Of a stretch of 64,000 nucleotides of DNA, positions 11,415 to 21,680 are shown one piece after another. Under the pieces are notes generated by a model. The model was not told where the DNA came from, did no database searches, and saw only the letters and a list, made by a program, of their open reading frames with translations. The position numbers were made by a program, and so were the translations under genes. This DNA is from Cristatella mucedo (Eukaryota; Bryozoa; Phylactolaemata; Cristatellidae), in the NCBI GenBank assembly GCA_009760855.2, contig WPIO01000001.1:23112001-23176000 (forward strand). The letters run 5' to 3'. Within the stretch, counting starts at the first letter, position 1; every line of letters starts with the position of its first letter.

Positions 11415-11690
11415 TGAATTCTTCCGTCACTGAAGTGGACTCGATTTATCAAGATCTGGTTGACATATTCGTCTTAGGAGGACAGACTGATGGCCCAGGA
11501 TATTACGCTCATGACAGCACACGGAGTGCTTCTCACTGTCAACAACTATGTGCGGTCATGACGTGTAGCCATTTTGCTTACAATCGCATTAAGAAACTCT
11601 GCTATGTCTGTGCAACAGACTTTTATAACTCATGGACGAATGTTACTTATTCAGATCCGGGATGGACAAGCTACTACAAGAAGCAACCTG
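11415..11690 (+). CDS. Candidate exon with PAN/apple-like domain
   Basis: An open frame of about 110 codons containing HCQQLC, then CSHFAYN and LCYVC, i.e. Cys-x3-Cys, Cys-x2-Phe-x-Tyr-Asn and Cys-x2-Cys spaced as in PAN/apple domains. These are extracellular disulphide-linked modules in adhesion and protease proteins. The preceding GPGYYAHD and following WTSYYK segments fit the edges of such a domain. The frame opens directly after a plausible acceptor (TTACAG at 11409-11414) and not at an ATG. A possible donor (CTG/GTGAAC) lies at 11690-11691; otherwise the frame runs to a stop at 11746. It would be an internal exon of a secreted or membrane protein. No neighbouring exon was identified, so it may be part of a long gene with distant exons or a decayed copy. 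The family call comes from cysteine spacing only. Confidence 0.45.
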
Positions 11691-11746
11691 GTGAACTTAA
11701 ATTCTATATGTGTCCCTACCAGTCCTGTTATCTAGTTCTTACTTAG

Positions 11747-12600
11747 TATAGTACAGCAGACTATTAAAATACCCGAAGGGTGGCTCACTAATTGACTGTT
11801 TAATATACGTCATAATTATCATTATTATAAATTTTAGGAGAATTTCTACTTTGAAAAACTAGAGATGGTAGATATTTAGTAAAAATTCTGTCTAACTTGA
11901 GGAGAGAGTTCAGCTAACTAGTAGATGCGACGTGGTCACGTCCTCTTTGAAACATATCCGTAGAATCGGGTCGTTTCTAAGGGTCAAATAATATTATCCT
12001 CAGAGTGAGAAGGCAAGTTTTTATTGTAGCCGAGCTTACCGTAGCCTACATGTAGTAGTACATCGCGCACAATCAAGCTTTACCTAGTGTCCGATTGGAA
12101 AACAACACTAAAGTATACCATGGCAGCAGTGAAGTTTTAGCTTGGGAATATCTGTCCTCCATGCAGCCTCAAGTTGGCAACACACCTTAAAGTACACTCA
12201 CTACCAACAGAAGCAAGTAAAAACTGTGTCACTCTCGATCTGTTATTTTGTATTTAGGGTTGGTTTGAAGACGGTAACTTAAACCTGGACAAAAATGCAT
12301 AGGAATGAAATGAAACTCAAAAGTGAGATCGGCCAAATTGTACTGATCCAGCAGAGTCTGTTACACGACAGTATTCAGACTGAGTTTTTACCTGCCTGTA
12401 AAATGATTGGTTCATATAGAATCGCTCCAACGATGCCTTTCGTAAGCAGGGCTCGCTATTCCAAAACGAGTTTTCATTTCATAAGCACATTTACCCCACA
12501 GTCAAGCCGACCTACTTTTAGCTAGGAAACATTGCCAAAATCAGGTTTTGATTAGGCTAGGATGTTGCAAAACTAGGCCACGCTTTTGAGAAATCGTTGC
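11747..12600. other. Unassigned sequence
   Basis: A 76-codon frame (12295-12525) has no recognisable domain. No repeats shared with the rest of the window were seen. Confidence 0.45.
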
Positions 12601-12639
12601 AGCTTATTTCCTTTTCTTTATGCAGGACTTCTAGCCATT

Positions 12640-13030
12640 GTCCTTAATCTTCCAAAATTGGCTTATGAGTCAATAGCTCGTCCGGTCTTCCGTCAATTGC
12701 ATGGCTATTACGTGACACCACTCCAGTCTGAGCTTTCCTGGCATCCTTGTAGTTTCGAATCACTTTATTATTATTTCTAGGTCACTTGACTCGCTTGTGC
12801 CAGCCTAGCGGAGCGAACATACTGCTCCTCTGCCATACCTGTGCACCACTCGCTTCTTAGCATCTAGTTACATTGCAATCAGTTTAGTAAGTACACACCA
12901 AAAGTCTGGTATTCGCTTCTAGCTTCTGATGCTACCTGTGATGACTTTGAATCATTTAAATGTCTGCTAAAGAGGCATTGATCTCGACCAGCTTCCCCTT
13001 CAAGCGTTTTAAGCTTTTTTCGCTACTTGT
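12640..13030 (+). pseudogene. LINE reverse transcriptase C-terminal relic
   Basis: Frames with shifts resemble the C-terminal part of L2-type reverse transcriptases. A segment ARPVFRQLHGYYVTPLQSEL lies in the position of the ARLV...HITPLL..LHWLP block, and near 12890-12980 a YTPKVWYSLL...FKCLLKRH segment lies in the position of APTVWNSLP...FKRNLKTYLF. It is too diverged to assign to L2A or L2B and may be a third family. Confidence 0.5.
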
Positions 13031-13216
13031 GGTTGGCGAGCTAACCTGTGATACGATTCAATGTATGCTGCTAGCCGGTCTTAAAATTCGATAGCCCTGA
13101 CCGTCTTCTTGTTAGATTTACTGTAATGCGTGATACTTGGTTTGAATGCTCGTCGATATGTTATTTCTTGCCTACAGTCAACTCTTGAATATTGATTCTT
13201 TTACAGTAAGTTGTAG

Positions 13217-14616
13217 ATACTGTATCCCTGTCCAAACGAGCCTGAGTTTCTGCAATGTCATGTGGCTGAAAGTAGGCAGACTTGACTATGTAGTTGATAT
13301 GGTCGTTTAATGAGAGGTCCCTTTGGTACATGACACCTAGATTTCGTGCAGATTAAACAAGAAATATGCTGTAAAAGCCGATTATGGTCTTTAGCCTTTC
13401 CGATTTCTGAATTACACATGGTTTTCCAATCACTACCAAGTTGGTTTTTATTATTATTCAAGTTAAAAAAATTCGCGGCCACACATGTGCGTGCTGATGT
13501 TATCGATACATGCAGCTAGGAAGTTGGGAGAATTCGATGCGATAGATGGCTGGGAAGGATAAAACAAAAGGTACAACTAAACGTGATTTCCATAGAAGTG
13601 ACAGCCTAAACTGTGCTTAGCAATAACATCGGCAAGAGGAAGAGCATACATGGTAAAAAACGGAACCAAGCACAGAACCCTGATGTTCCCCACATTACAG
13701 AGGGTCAACGGATGATAATAATAATAGAGATGATCTTTGTCAATTCACATCAATGCTCTTGAGTCTCCACTGAGATAGAACCTGAACCATTGCAGAGCAG
13801 TGCTAGTGATGCCCAGGCGAGATTAGAGGTGCTCAAGAAGGGCTCACTGATCGATATTACCAACAGCTGCTGAAAGATAGAGCAAAACAGGCAAACATGC
13901 TCTACCTAAGTATGCATTCCTAAGGAGGTCGTTACTCACCCAAAGAAATGCTGACTCTCTTGCGTGGTTAGCTCTAATACCAGACTGGAACTTACAAGCA
14001 AATTTTTAAGTTTCAAAATATGAGTTCAGCTGGTCTGCCACGACTCGTTCCAGTGTCTTTCATAGGAACGTTAGAATGGAGACTGGGTGGAAATTGCTCA
14101 AGTACTCTTGGTCGATTGACGCTTTCTTGAGTAGTGGCCTGACAACAGCTTTTTTTAAATGTGCTTCGACATGACCTGGGGCTAATGACACATTAAGGAT
14201 GTTAGTTATGCTAGGCGGCAGGATATCCATTCATGGCAGAAGCTGGAAAGTGGGAATAGGGTCCACAGGACAAGATGTCTTCTTCGATTGGGATATAAAC
14301 GTCAAGATGAGGTCACTAGTAGTAATAATACACTTGGTATAGCGCCCTCAGAGAACTCAATCTCTTTCTAGGAGTTTTGAGTTTAATGGTAGCCTCCTTG
14401 AATGTAAACATTGAGGTGCTGCATAAAATTGAGGGAAAGGATTCCAGGTCGAACTCTACTCCTGCCATCTCATGGATGGACTATCTAGTCTTGCCTTTCT
14501 TGATGACAAAGAAACTAGCGAAACAATCAGTTAAATCATCGCAGGGATCACTAGGTAAGAAGATAGCGTGGGAGCGGTTTAGGTGATGGTTGAAATCAAC
14601 ATCTCTGGATTAACAA
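13217..14616 (-). mobile_element. L2A LINE copy D (3' portion of a split older element)
   Basis: Minus-strand, frame-broken L2A sequence covering the central reverse transcriptase, from the segment equivalent to residue 10 of the copy B frame (about 14600) down to the NLGVIF/HISSTVKSAYFQ region and just beyond (13217). The C-terminus and 3' untranslated region are absent. The left side ends at CTCTGGATTAACAA. The sequence expected next resumes at 18223 on the far side of copy B, so copies D and E were one element before B inserted. Confidence 0.78.
14323..14388 (-). mobile_element. 66-bp L2A tail inserted in copy D
   Basis: Copy D's reverse transcriptase sequence is interrupted by 66 bases consisting of the L2A terminal hairpin and (ATT)n end only (TAATAATACACTTGG... 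to GAGTTTAATG). GTAG flanks it on both sides (14319-14322 and 14389-14392), and removing one GTAG restores the sequence seen in other copies. It is an extremely 5'-truncated insertion. Confidence 0.75.
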
Positions 14617-14637
14617 TAATAATAATATTGCACTTGA

Positions 14638-14682
14638 TAAAGCGCCCTCAGAGAACTTAATCTCTTTCTAGGCGCTTTACAT
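14638..14682 (-). other. L2A 3'-terminal hairpin
   Basis: On the element strand AAAGCGCC pairs with GGCGCTTT as an outer stem, and AGAGA pairs with TCTCT as an inner stem around a short TTAAGT loop. CR1/L2-clade reverse transcriptases are known to recognise such a 3' stem-loop in their RNA; a role here is inferred from conservation. Copies of the same hairpin recur at about 3146-3190, 9800, 21620, 29945, 31730, 32590, 34215 and others. Confidence 0.7.
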
Positions 14683-14843
14683 TTGCTGCAAAGTGATACG
14701 CAATAGAATAGTAAGTAAAATCATGCTTGAAAAACAAACAAAATGAATAACATGGTTAGGGGTTACATGCACTGGGTCAGCATGCAAATGTGGTTAGTGG
14801 CAGCATGAACAGTGTCAGCACGCATAAGCACATCGAGGACGAA

Positions 14844-16646
14844 TCACAAGGACCCACTAAATGCTGTCCTAAATAGGTATGTTTTTAAGTTTCTTTTAAA
14901 TGTGGTCAGGTCAGGGGATGTTCTGATGCAGGTCGGGAGGGAGTTCCAGGCTGTGGGAGCATACGAGCTAAATGCACGGTCTCCAAAGGATTTAAGGTTT
15001 GTACGAGGTATTTCTAGACTGTTGGATTCCGAAAAGCGAGTGGTACGATGCTTTGCCTGATGGGGTAGTATATCTGAAAGGTAGGCTGGAGCCATAGAAT
15101 GAAGAGACCTAAAAGTAAGCGACAAAACCTTGAAGTCAATCCGTTGCTTGACTGGTAGCCAGTGCAGGTCGGTGAGAAGTGGAGTAATGTGGCAACTGCG
15201 ACGCTCACGACAGACAAGCCTAGCTGCAGAGTTTTGCACCAGCTGCAATCGTCTGATCGCACATGCTGGTAGGCCAGTAAGCAGTGAGTTGCAGAAGTCG
15301 AGACGAGATGTCACGAATGCATGGACCAACTTGGACGTGGTATCCTTATCTAAACAAGCCCTAATTTTAGCAATGTTATGAAGCTGAAAATAGGCTGATT
15401 TGACTGTGGAGCTGATGTGGTCGTCTAACGAGAGGTCGCTTTGGAATATGACACCTAGATTTCGAGCTGATGCAACTGGAGATATGCTGGCAGAGCCAAT
15501 TTTGAAAGTCAGCCTTTCCAATTTCTGAATAGCACTAGGTTTGCCCATAACTAGTAAGTTAGTTTTATCATCGTTTAGTTTTAGAAAATTTGCTGCCATC
15601 CATGATCGGATGTCATCAATGCATGCAGCAAGTGAGTTGAGAGAATTTGAGGTGCTCGAAGGCTGGGAGGGATCAAAGCAAAGGTACAACTGAGTGTCAT
15701 CCGCATAGAAGTGAAAGCCTAGATTGTGCTTGGCAATCACATCAGCGAGAGGGAGAGTATAAACGGTGAAAAGGACCGGACCTAGCACAGAGCCCTGAGG
15801 TACTCCATATTTTAGAGGTACTTCAGATGATCTTTGTCCATTCACGTCAACACTCTGGAGTCTCCCACTGAGATAGGACCTGAACCACTGCAGAGCAGTG
15901 CCAGTGATGCCCAGGCGAGATGAGAGGCGCTCTAGAAGTACTTTGTGATCGATGGTATCAAAAGCTGCCGAAAGATCGAGCAAAACAAGAAGAGACACTC
16001 TACCCATGTCTGCATTCCTAAGTAGGTCGTTGTATACCCGAAGCAATGCTGACTCTGTGGAGTGATTAGCTCTAAAGCCAGACTGGAACTTACTAGCAAG
16101 GTGTGAGGTTTCGATATACGAGTTCAGCTGGTCTGCCACGACCCGTTCCAGTGTCTTTGATAGGAATGGTAGAAGGGAGACTGGGCGGTAGTTGCTTAAG
16201 TTCTCTTGGTCTAGTGTAGCTTTCTTGAGAAGTGGCCTGACTACAGCTTTTTTGAAAGGTGCTGGGACCTGACCTGAGGCTAATGACATATTAATGATGT
16301 TGGTTATGCATGGCAGCAGCAGATCAATGCAACGTAGGAGCAGGACAGTGGGAATAGGGTCCAGTGGACTTGTTGTCTTCTTTGATTGAGATACGAGCTT
16401 TAGAACTACATCACTAGTGACCTGTTTAAATGCAGACATTGAGGCACAGCCAGGAACCGAGGAACAGCATTCTAGTGGGAAGGTTGTCATCGCAGGGATG
16501 GATTCCCTGATTTTGTCTATCTTCTGCACAAAGAATCGAGAGAAGCGATCGGCTAGATCATCACAAGGATCATCAGGTAAGGAGCTAACCTGGGAACGGT
16601 TGAGGAGATGGTTTATTGTCGACATCAGCATTTTTGGATTGTGCAT
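14844..16646 (-). CDS. L2A reverse transcriptase, intact frame (copy B)
   Basis: A 600-codon frame from the L2/CR1 group. Motif positions: SNYRPVSLLP at 151-160, DLSAAFDTIDH at 224-234 with aspartates 224 and 230, GVPQGSVLGP at 281-290 and catalytic YADD at 314-317. FLKLNDDKTNLL and the C-terminal NLGVIFQSDLSLDDH and HITPLL.DLHWLPVKQRI blocks follow. The true protein is longer: the same polypeptide should begin with the endonuclease encoded upstream, and codons upstream of this ATG (RSYQSILAKAKSSFYR) continue in frame to about 16800. A frame break near 16835-16840 separates the two halves. No internal stop or missing catalytic residue is visible. Confidence 0.94.
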   Translation of the reverse strand: MHNPKMLMSTINHLLNRSQVSSLPDDPCDDLADRFSRFFVQKIDKIRESIPAMTTFPLECCSSVPGCASMSAFKQVTSDVVLKLVSQSKKTTSPLDPIPTVLLLRCIDLLLPCITNIINMSLASGQVPAPFKKAVVRPLLKKATLDQENLSNYRPVSLLPFLSKTLERVVADQLNSYIETSHLASKFQSGFRANHSTESALLRVYNDLLRNADMGRVSLLVLLDLSAAFDTIDHKVLLERLSSRLGITGTALQWFRSYLSGRLQSVDVNGQRSSEVPLKYGVPQGSVLGPVLFTVYTLPLADVIAKHNLGFHFYADDTQLYLCFDPSQPSSTSNSLNSLAACIDDIRSWMAANFLKLNDDKTNLLVMGKPSAIQKLERLTFKIGSASISPVASARNLGVIFQSDLSLDDHISSTVKSAYFQLHNIAKIRACLDKDTTSKLVHAFVTSRLDFCNSLLTGLPACAIRRLQLVQNSAARLVCRERRSCHITPLLTDLHWLPVKQRIDFKVLSLTFRSLHSMAPAYLSDILPHQAKHRTTRFSESNSLEIPRTNLKSFGDRAFSSYAPTAWNSLPTCIRTSPDLTTFKRNLKTYLFRTAFSGSL

Positions 16647-16795
16647 CTGTGATTCAACAATGTTTCTATAGAAGCTAGACTTAGCCTTTGCTAGGATCGA
16701 TTGGTACGACCTACAGTAGTCTTCATATGCCTGTCGATGGACAGTTAGTCCGGATCTTTTGTATGCCTTTTCAAGCTTTCGTTTAGTAGACTTGG

Positions 16796-17713
16796 CTAGT
16801 TTAATGTCTGTGGTAAACCATAGGCCGTCTGGGCGGGGGGCGCACAGTGCGCTTTGTCAAAGGTTGCAAACTCGTCGAGCGTGTCAGCTAGTGTCGTGTT
16901 GTAGCAATCTACCAGTGATGACAGATCGGAGGGAGGACTGAGCAGCAAAGGTGAAGCAGATATGCTCGCACGGACAGCATCGATGTCAAGGGTCTTGAGG
17001 TTTCGCGATTCACAGGTTATTTTAGAGGAGAATGTGGGCACACACTGTAGATTGAATGAGATCTGCATGTGGTCAGATAAGCAGGATTTGGTGATAACTG
17101 GTGATGACAAAGTGCAGTTATATGAGAAAATTTGGTCGAGTGTGTGACCCTTGATGTGGGTAGGGCCATGCACATGAGTCACAAGAGATAATGAGTCTGT
17201 CAATGTACGAAATTCGGTGCTGAAAGCGTCAGATAAGTTATCAAAGTGAACGTTGAAATCACCCATAACGAGGAAGGATCGATTTCTTGCACACAGAATC
17301 GAAATGAGATCGGAGAAATCTGAGATAAAGGAGGATTTGGTACCTGGTGGGCGATAGACTACTGCCACTATCGGTAGCTTGTTTTCGGGTGAGACCAGGT
17401 CAATTGATTCAAAAGACTGCTTCGAGGGTACAGCGAATGGCTTGAAGTTGAATTTCGAGCGCACGATCATAGCAACTCCACCTCCAGTTTTGATTGATCT
17501 AGGGGTGTGAAAGAACGTGAAACCAGATGGAGTAGCGTCTTTAATTGTCGGGCAGTTTATCGATTTCAGCCAAGTTTCAGTTAGGGCGAGTAGGTCGATA
17601 CCATTTTCAGAAATAAGGTCGTTTATTACTAGAGGTTTATTGCACATTGAGCGAGGATTCCAAAGGCAAGCGTTAAGTCTGGCCGATTGGGTTACAACAG
17701 GCCTGATGACCAC
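16796..17713 (-). CDS. L2A apurinic-like endonuclease domain (copy B)
   Basis: A 305-codon frame for the N-terminal endonuclease of the LINE polyprotein, which nicks target DNA to prime reverse transcription. Motifs: LWNPRS (about 17-22), LTETWL with the metal-binding glutamate at about 46, VVYRPPG (118-124), GDFNVH (151-156) and the terminal SDH at 213-215. All are expected in the endonuclease/exonuclease/phosphatase fold. After about residue 275 the frame drifts at a run of six G (plus strand 16835-16840) and stops; the correct continuation lies in the reverse transcriptase frame. The frame is also open upstream of the first methionine (LARSPTCVTVNL...), so the natural start may be further 5'. 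Confidence 0.92.
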   Translation of the reverse strand: MVIRPVVTQSARLNACLWNPRSMCNKPLVINDLISENGIDLLALTETWLKSINCPTIKDATPSGFTFFHTPRSIKTGGGVAMIVRSKFNFKPFAVPSKQSFESIDLVSPENKLPIVAVVYRPPGTKSSFISDFSDLISILCARNRSFLVMGDFNVHFDNLSDAFSTEFRTLTDSLSLVTHVHGPTHIKGHTLDQIFSYNCTLSSPVITKSCLSDHMQISFNLQCVPTFSSKITCESRNLKTLDIDAVRASISASPLLLSPPSDLSSLVDCYNTTLADTLDEFATFDKAHCAPPAQTAYGLPQTLN

Positions 17714-18222
17714 TAAGTTTGAGAGATTTACAGTGACGCATGTGGGGGAGCGTGCTAAGCGGTTCGAGACAATGCTAGGAATACCAAACGAGCAGCGTCT
17801 AAGCTGGCGGTTCCGGCCACCGCGGCGGCTACCGGGTGCTTTCCTTTTGTTAATGCATAGTTCATGAATCTTAGCAACAACATTAATATCTAGGAATGCA
17901 TTTGATATACGATGACGAAGCGATAGCAGCTGCTGACGACCATAACTAACAAGTAGGTTACTAGCCGCCGGCGTAGCTAATGCAGCTGCCGGCGTGGGAG
18001 ACCCAGCAGCCCGAAGCGATAAGCGTTTAGATGTCCATAGGCACGTAATTTCTTACGCGCTACGGTCAAAAAACAATCAGAATAACTTTAAACAGGTCTT
18101 AGCTGTATCGTTTCCGTATACGATGTTCGCAAGAGCTTCGGTTTTCGGAAGAATTCTGCAACGAACAAGAAGGCACGTTAGAGCGCTCTATGTCAGGAGG
18201 CGAGAATGGTTTGATCATCAAT

Positions 18223-19755
18223 GATTCAACAACTGCTTCATAGATGGACTTGGCCTTTGCTAGGAACGATAGGCACAATATACAGCAGTCCGCTTCTGCC
18301 TGTCGATGGTCTGTCAGTCCTGAGTTTTTGTATACTTTTTCAAGCTTGTGCTTAGTAGACCTAGCTGAATGTCTGCATTAAACGATAGGCCTTCTGGGCG
18401 AGGACGCACAATCTGCAAAGTCAGAGGATGAAACTCGTCAAGCAAGTCAGCTATCGTCGTATTGTAACGATCTACTCACGATTATAGATCGGAAGAAGGA
18501 TTAAGCAGCAGAGGTGAAGCAGATATTCTCGCACGGACAGCACTGATGTCAAGGGTCTTGAGGTTTCGCTATTCACAGGTGATTTTAGATGAGTAGGAGG
18601 GCACGCATTTTAGGCTGAATGCGATCCGCATGTGGTCTTATAGGCACGGTTTGGTAATAATTGGTGATGACAAGTGCAGTTAGATGAGAAAATTTGGTCG
18701 AGTCTGTGACCCTGGATGTGAGTAGGGCCACACACCTGATCCACAAGAGACAACGAGTCAGTCAGTGCACGAAATTCAGTTCAGTAGGCGTCAGAAAAGT
18801 TATTGAAATGAAGGCTAAAATCACCCACAATGAGAAAAGATCAATTTCATGCACATCGAATTGAATTGAGATAAGAGAAACGTGAGATAAAGGAGTACTT
18901 GATGCCTGGTGGACGATAGACTACTGCCACCATTGTCATTGTCATTGCCAGCTTGTTGTCGGATGAAACCAAGACATCTTTCGAAAGACTGCTTCGAGAG
19001 TACTGCAAATGGCTTGAAGTTCAATTTCAAGCATACGATAGTAGCAGCTTCACCTGCAGTTTTGATTGATCTAGGAGAGTGAAATATTGATAAATTAGTA
19101 GGGATAGAGTCTTTAATTGTCAGGCAGTTTATAAATTTTAGCCAAGTTTTAGTCAAGACGAGCTAGCCGAGACATTTTTCAGAAATTAGGTCACTTATTA
19201 CTAGGATTTTATTGCACGGTGAGCAAAGATTCCAAAGACAAGCGTTAATTGCGGCCGCCGGTATTATACCAAGTCAGTTGACCACTAAGTTAGAGAAATT
19301 CACCGTGAAGTTTGAGGGAGAACGTGCTGAACGGTTCGAGACGATGCTAGGAATACCAAATGAGCGGTTATTCAGCTTGCAGCTCTCGCCAAACATGCAG
19401 CATCTCAGCTCGTGGCCCGGTCCCAGCTGCGGCTCCGGTGAGATTTTCTTTTGTTAATGCATAATTCATGAATATTAGCAATAGCAATAACATCTGGGAA
19501 TGCATTTGGACGACGAGAACGAAGCGATAATAGGTACTCGCGATCATAACTAACATGCAGGTTATTAGCCACTGGCGTACCTAACGCCACTGCCGGCGTG
19601 GGAGACCCAGCAGCCTGAAGTGATAAGCGTTTAGATAACCGTAGGAGCGTAATTTCTTATGCCCTATTGTCAAAAAAAACAGATCTGCTCTAAACAGGTC
19701 TCAGCTGTATCAGTTTTTCTATACGGTGTTCGGAGTAACTTCATTTTCTTGGAAA
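18223..19755 (-). mobile_element. L2A LINE copy E (5' portion of the split older element)
   Basis: Frame-broken L2A sequence beginning exactly where copy D left off (GATTCAACAACTGC, equivalent to 16651 in copy B). It runs through the endonuclease (a 111-codon piece TWLKFINCLTIKD... at 18821-19156) into the 5' leader near 19750 (CTTCATTTTCTTGGAA). It has several shifts and stops. Together with copy D it forms an older element split by copy B. Confidence 0.78.
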
Positions 19756-20940
19756 AGTAAGTAAATCAAAATCACGGAATGCAACCTAAGGAAGCAGGCC
19801 ATGTCTGTAGATTCACTGTATTAGCATAAATTGGGTCACAAATGCTGCTACCCTAATACAGTAGGAGCATAAGATATACTTGCGGCCGAAATTCACTTTA
19901 CTGCTACTTTTAATAATGCACAAACCAGCATAGCAATTAAACAGAGGAGTGCAATTTTGAGCACATTGCACTAGTTCCATCTTGAATAATACAATTTCGC
20001 ATGCAAATGTAAGTACAGATACAGAATTGGGGATTAAATGAAGTATTAAGCTTCTTGCTGCCAATACAAATCCGCTATTTTGGAAAATTGGGAACCTGCA
20101 TCTAGTTCTGTAAGTGCTAGCACACTTAGTCTTACTTTGGTACGACTATAGTAAATAATCTCACACATTTTGGAACCAGTTCCTTTAGTTTATTTGATCG
20201 TAAAGCCTAAACAATTTACTCTTTTGATAGCATTGTGGTTCCTCACCTTGCATTTAAAAGAAGCGAAAATTTCGTATGTTTTACAAACCATTCGCTTCTT
20301 TCTTGCGAATTTCCTCTCCGTGCAAGCATCAATGATGAAACTTGGGATCCTAATGCGAACCAATCGGCATATTTATTTTCCACTCAATATTAAAATTTCG
20401 AAGCGCAGATTTAGTTCTCTTAAATTGTGACTTGATTCTCTATTGGTAAACGGCAGGATTGGGTTGGATTCGATATCATTAATGGCTGATGGTAGCCAAG
20501 ACCAATCAGAAATATCTTCACGTATCCTCCTTCTCTTTGAGGATAACTGTGGAGAACAATGCCCATCTAGGACTATGCGGATGCTTAAATTGAAGCATAC
20601 AAGTGTCATTTTTTGCTAAACGCTTTCAGCTCGGATTTTAAGAATATACTAGTTGAAAATAGGTCAACCATAGTAATCTTATGTGAGCTCAGTTGACGGA
20701 CTTTTGACATTCACCTGGTTGCTTGTTTCCCAATTTGTGCAATCAGGCACTTGCACTTGGAGCAAACCTCTGCAGCCAAGCTTATCTCCCATAAACGTCT
20801 CAGTTGCTGCAGCATACCACTTCTCATTGATATGTGCTGCCTGCCAATCGACCAGCTTTCCAACTTTACGGACGTGTGTTGTGTGAGCCTGTTTCTTCTC
20901 GGCCTCTAATGTATGCCCACCTGCAGCAGGTGGTTGAGCG
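19756..20940. other. Unassigned sequence
   Basis: Open frames of up to about 105 codons (for example 20679-20996, minus strand) show no recognisable domain. No repeat shared with other parts of the window was seen. Confidence 0.45.
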
Positions 20941-20949
20941 ATTGACTGA

Positions 20950-21165
20950 GTGCAGCCATTGATGTAAGCATGTGGCCCATCACAGTGGCTCACCACAGAT
21001 GGGCTCCCTTATCTGTGGTGAGTCAGCCCCTAGCTCGTTTATGTACCAGCTGGGGGAATAAAGGATGAGTCTCGTTCTGTGCTCACGTTCACCCGCTTGC
21101 ATCTTCGTGTCTCCATGCGACTTCACTAGTGCTGCTGCAGCCGGAGACACAGTAACGTAACAGGT
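20950..21165. repeat. Possible LTR fragment
   Basis: A locally GC-richer block contains a short inverted repeat (ACCACAGAT...ATCTGTGGT, 20992-21020) and then an AATAAA signal at about 21057-21062. The signal is followed by a G/T-rich stretch and TAACAGGTGTCACTC near 21160. This layout resembles the R-U5 end of a retroelement LTR followed by a primer-binding region. There is no second copy in the window and no attached internal region, so the call is weak. Confidence 0.25.
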
Positions 21166-21199
21166 GTCACTCAATTTTAGATCCCCGAACTCCGTGGTC

Positions 21200-21680
21200 C
21201 AGCTGACCTATAAGAACAATTGCCAATGCAGGCTAGACGTCGTCCCACCCACTCTTCTGGAGCTAATCATTTAGCGAAGTTTTATACAATCTTGAAACCC
21301 TTTTTAGACAATGCATTTATTTTGTTTGCTTCCAAAGACCGGAGCTCTCTACCGACTGAGATCACGACATCTCCTGACTTTACTACGCTTAAAAAGAAGC
21401 CAAAAACGCCCCTCCCCGTGTCTCTCATCATTTAATTAGTACTTTTGACTCGTCCTTTGTGAGTTTAGGATTTGATTTGAGCTGACACTGTACATGTTCC
21501 CACTAGATATATTTGCATTTTGGACGTTTTCATTTTACCACTAAGCATTTAATGCATGCTGACACTGTGACTGTAACTAGCGTCCAGACTGTAAATTATA
21601 ATGCTTCACATAAAGCACATGTAAAGAGCCAAGAATAAGTTCTCTGAGGGTGTTGTACAGCTATATTACTACTATGCTTG
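21200..21680 (+). mobile_element. L2-type LINE 3' end, 5'-truncated
   Basis: It begins with a decayed C-terminal reverse transcriptase segment (DRSSLPTEITTSPDFTTLKK, equivalent to WNSLP...TSPDLTTFKR in L2A). It continues through a 3' untranslated region with GCATGCTGACACTGTGAC and ends in AAGAATAAGTTCTCTGAGGG, the hairpin arm, plus an ATTACTACT tail. It is an old L2A-related copy. Confidence 0.7.

Larger units (their letters stand above)
14617..18222 (-). mobile_element. L2A LINE copy B, nearly full length
   Basis: The best-preserved LINE in the window, about 3.6 kb. On the minus strand the order is: 5' leader (about 18222-17900), apurinic endonuclease frame (17713-16796), reverse transcriptase frame (16646-14844), 3' untranslated region with a duplicated 38-bp unit, terminal hairpin (14638-14682) and an (ATT)n-like end. 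No separate ORF1 of appreciable size is visible upstream of the endonuclease. It sits inside an older L2A copy, with GATTAACAA on the left (14608-14616) and GATTCAACAA on the right (18223-18232) as a probable target-site duplication. Confidence 0.9.
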
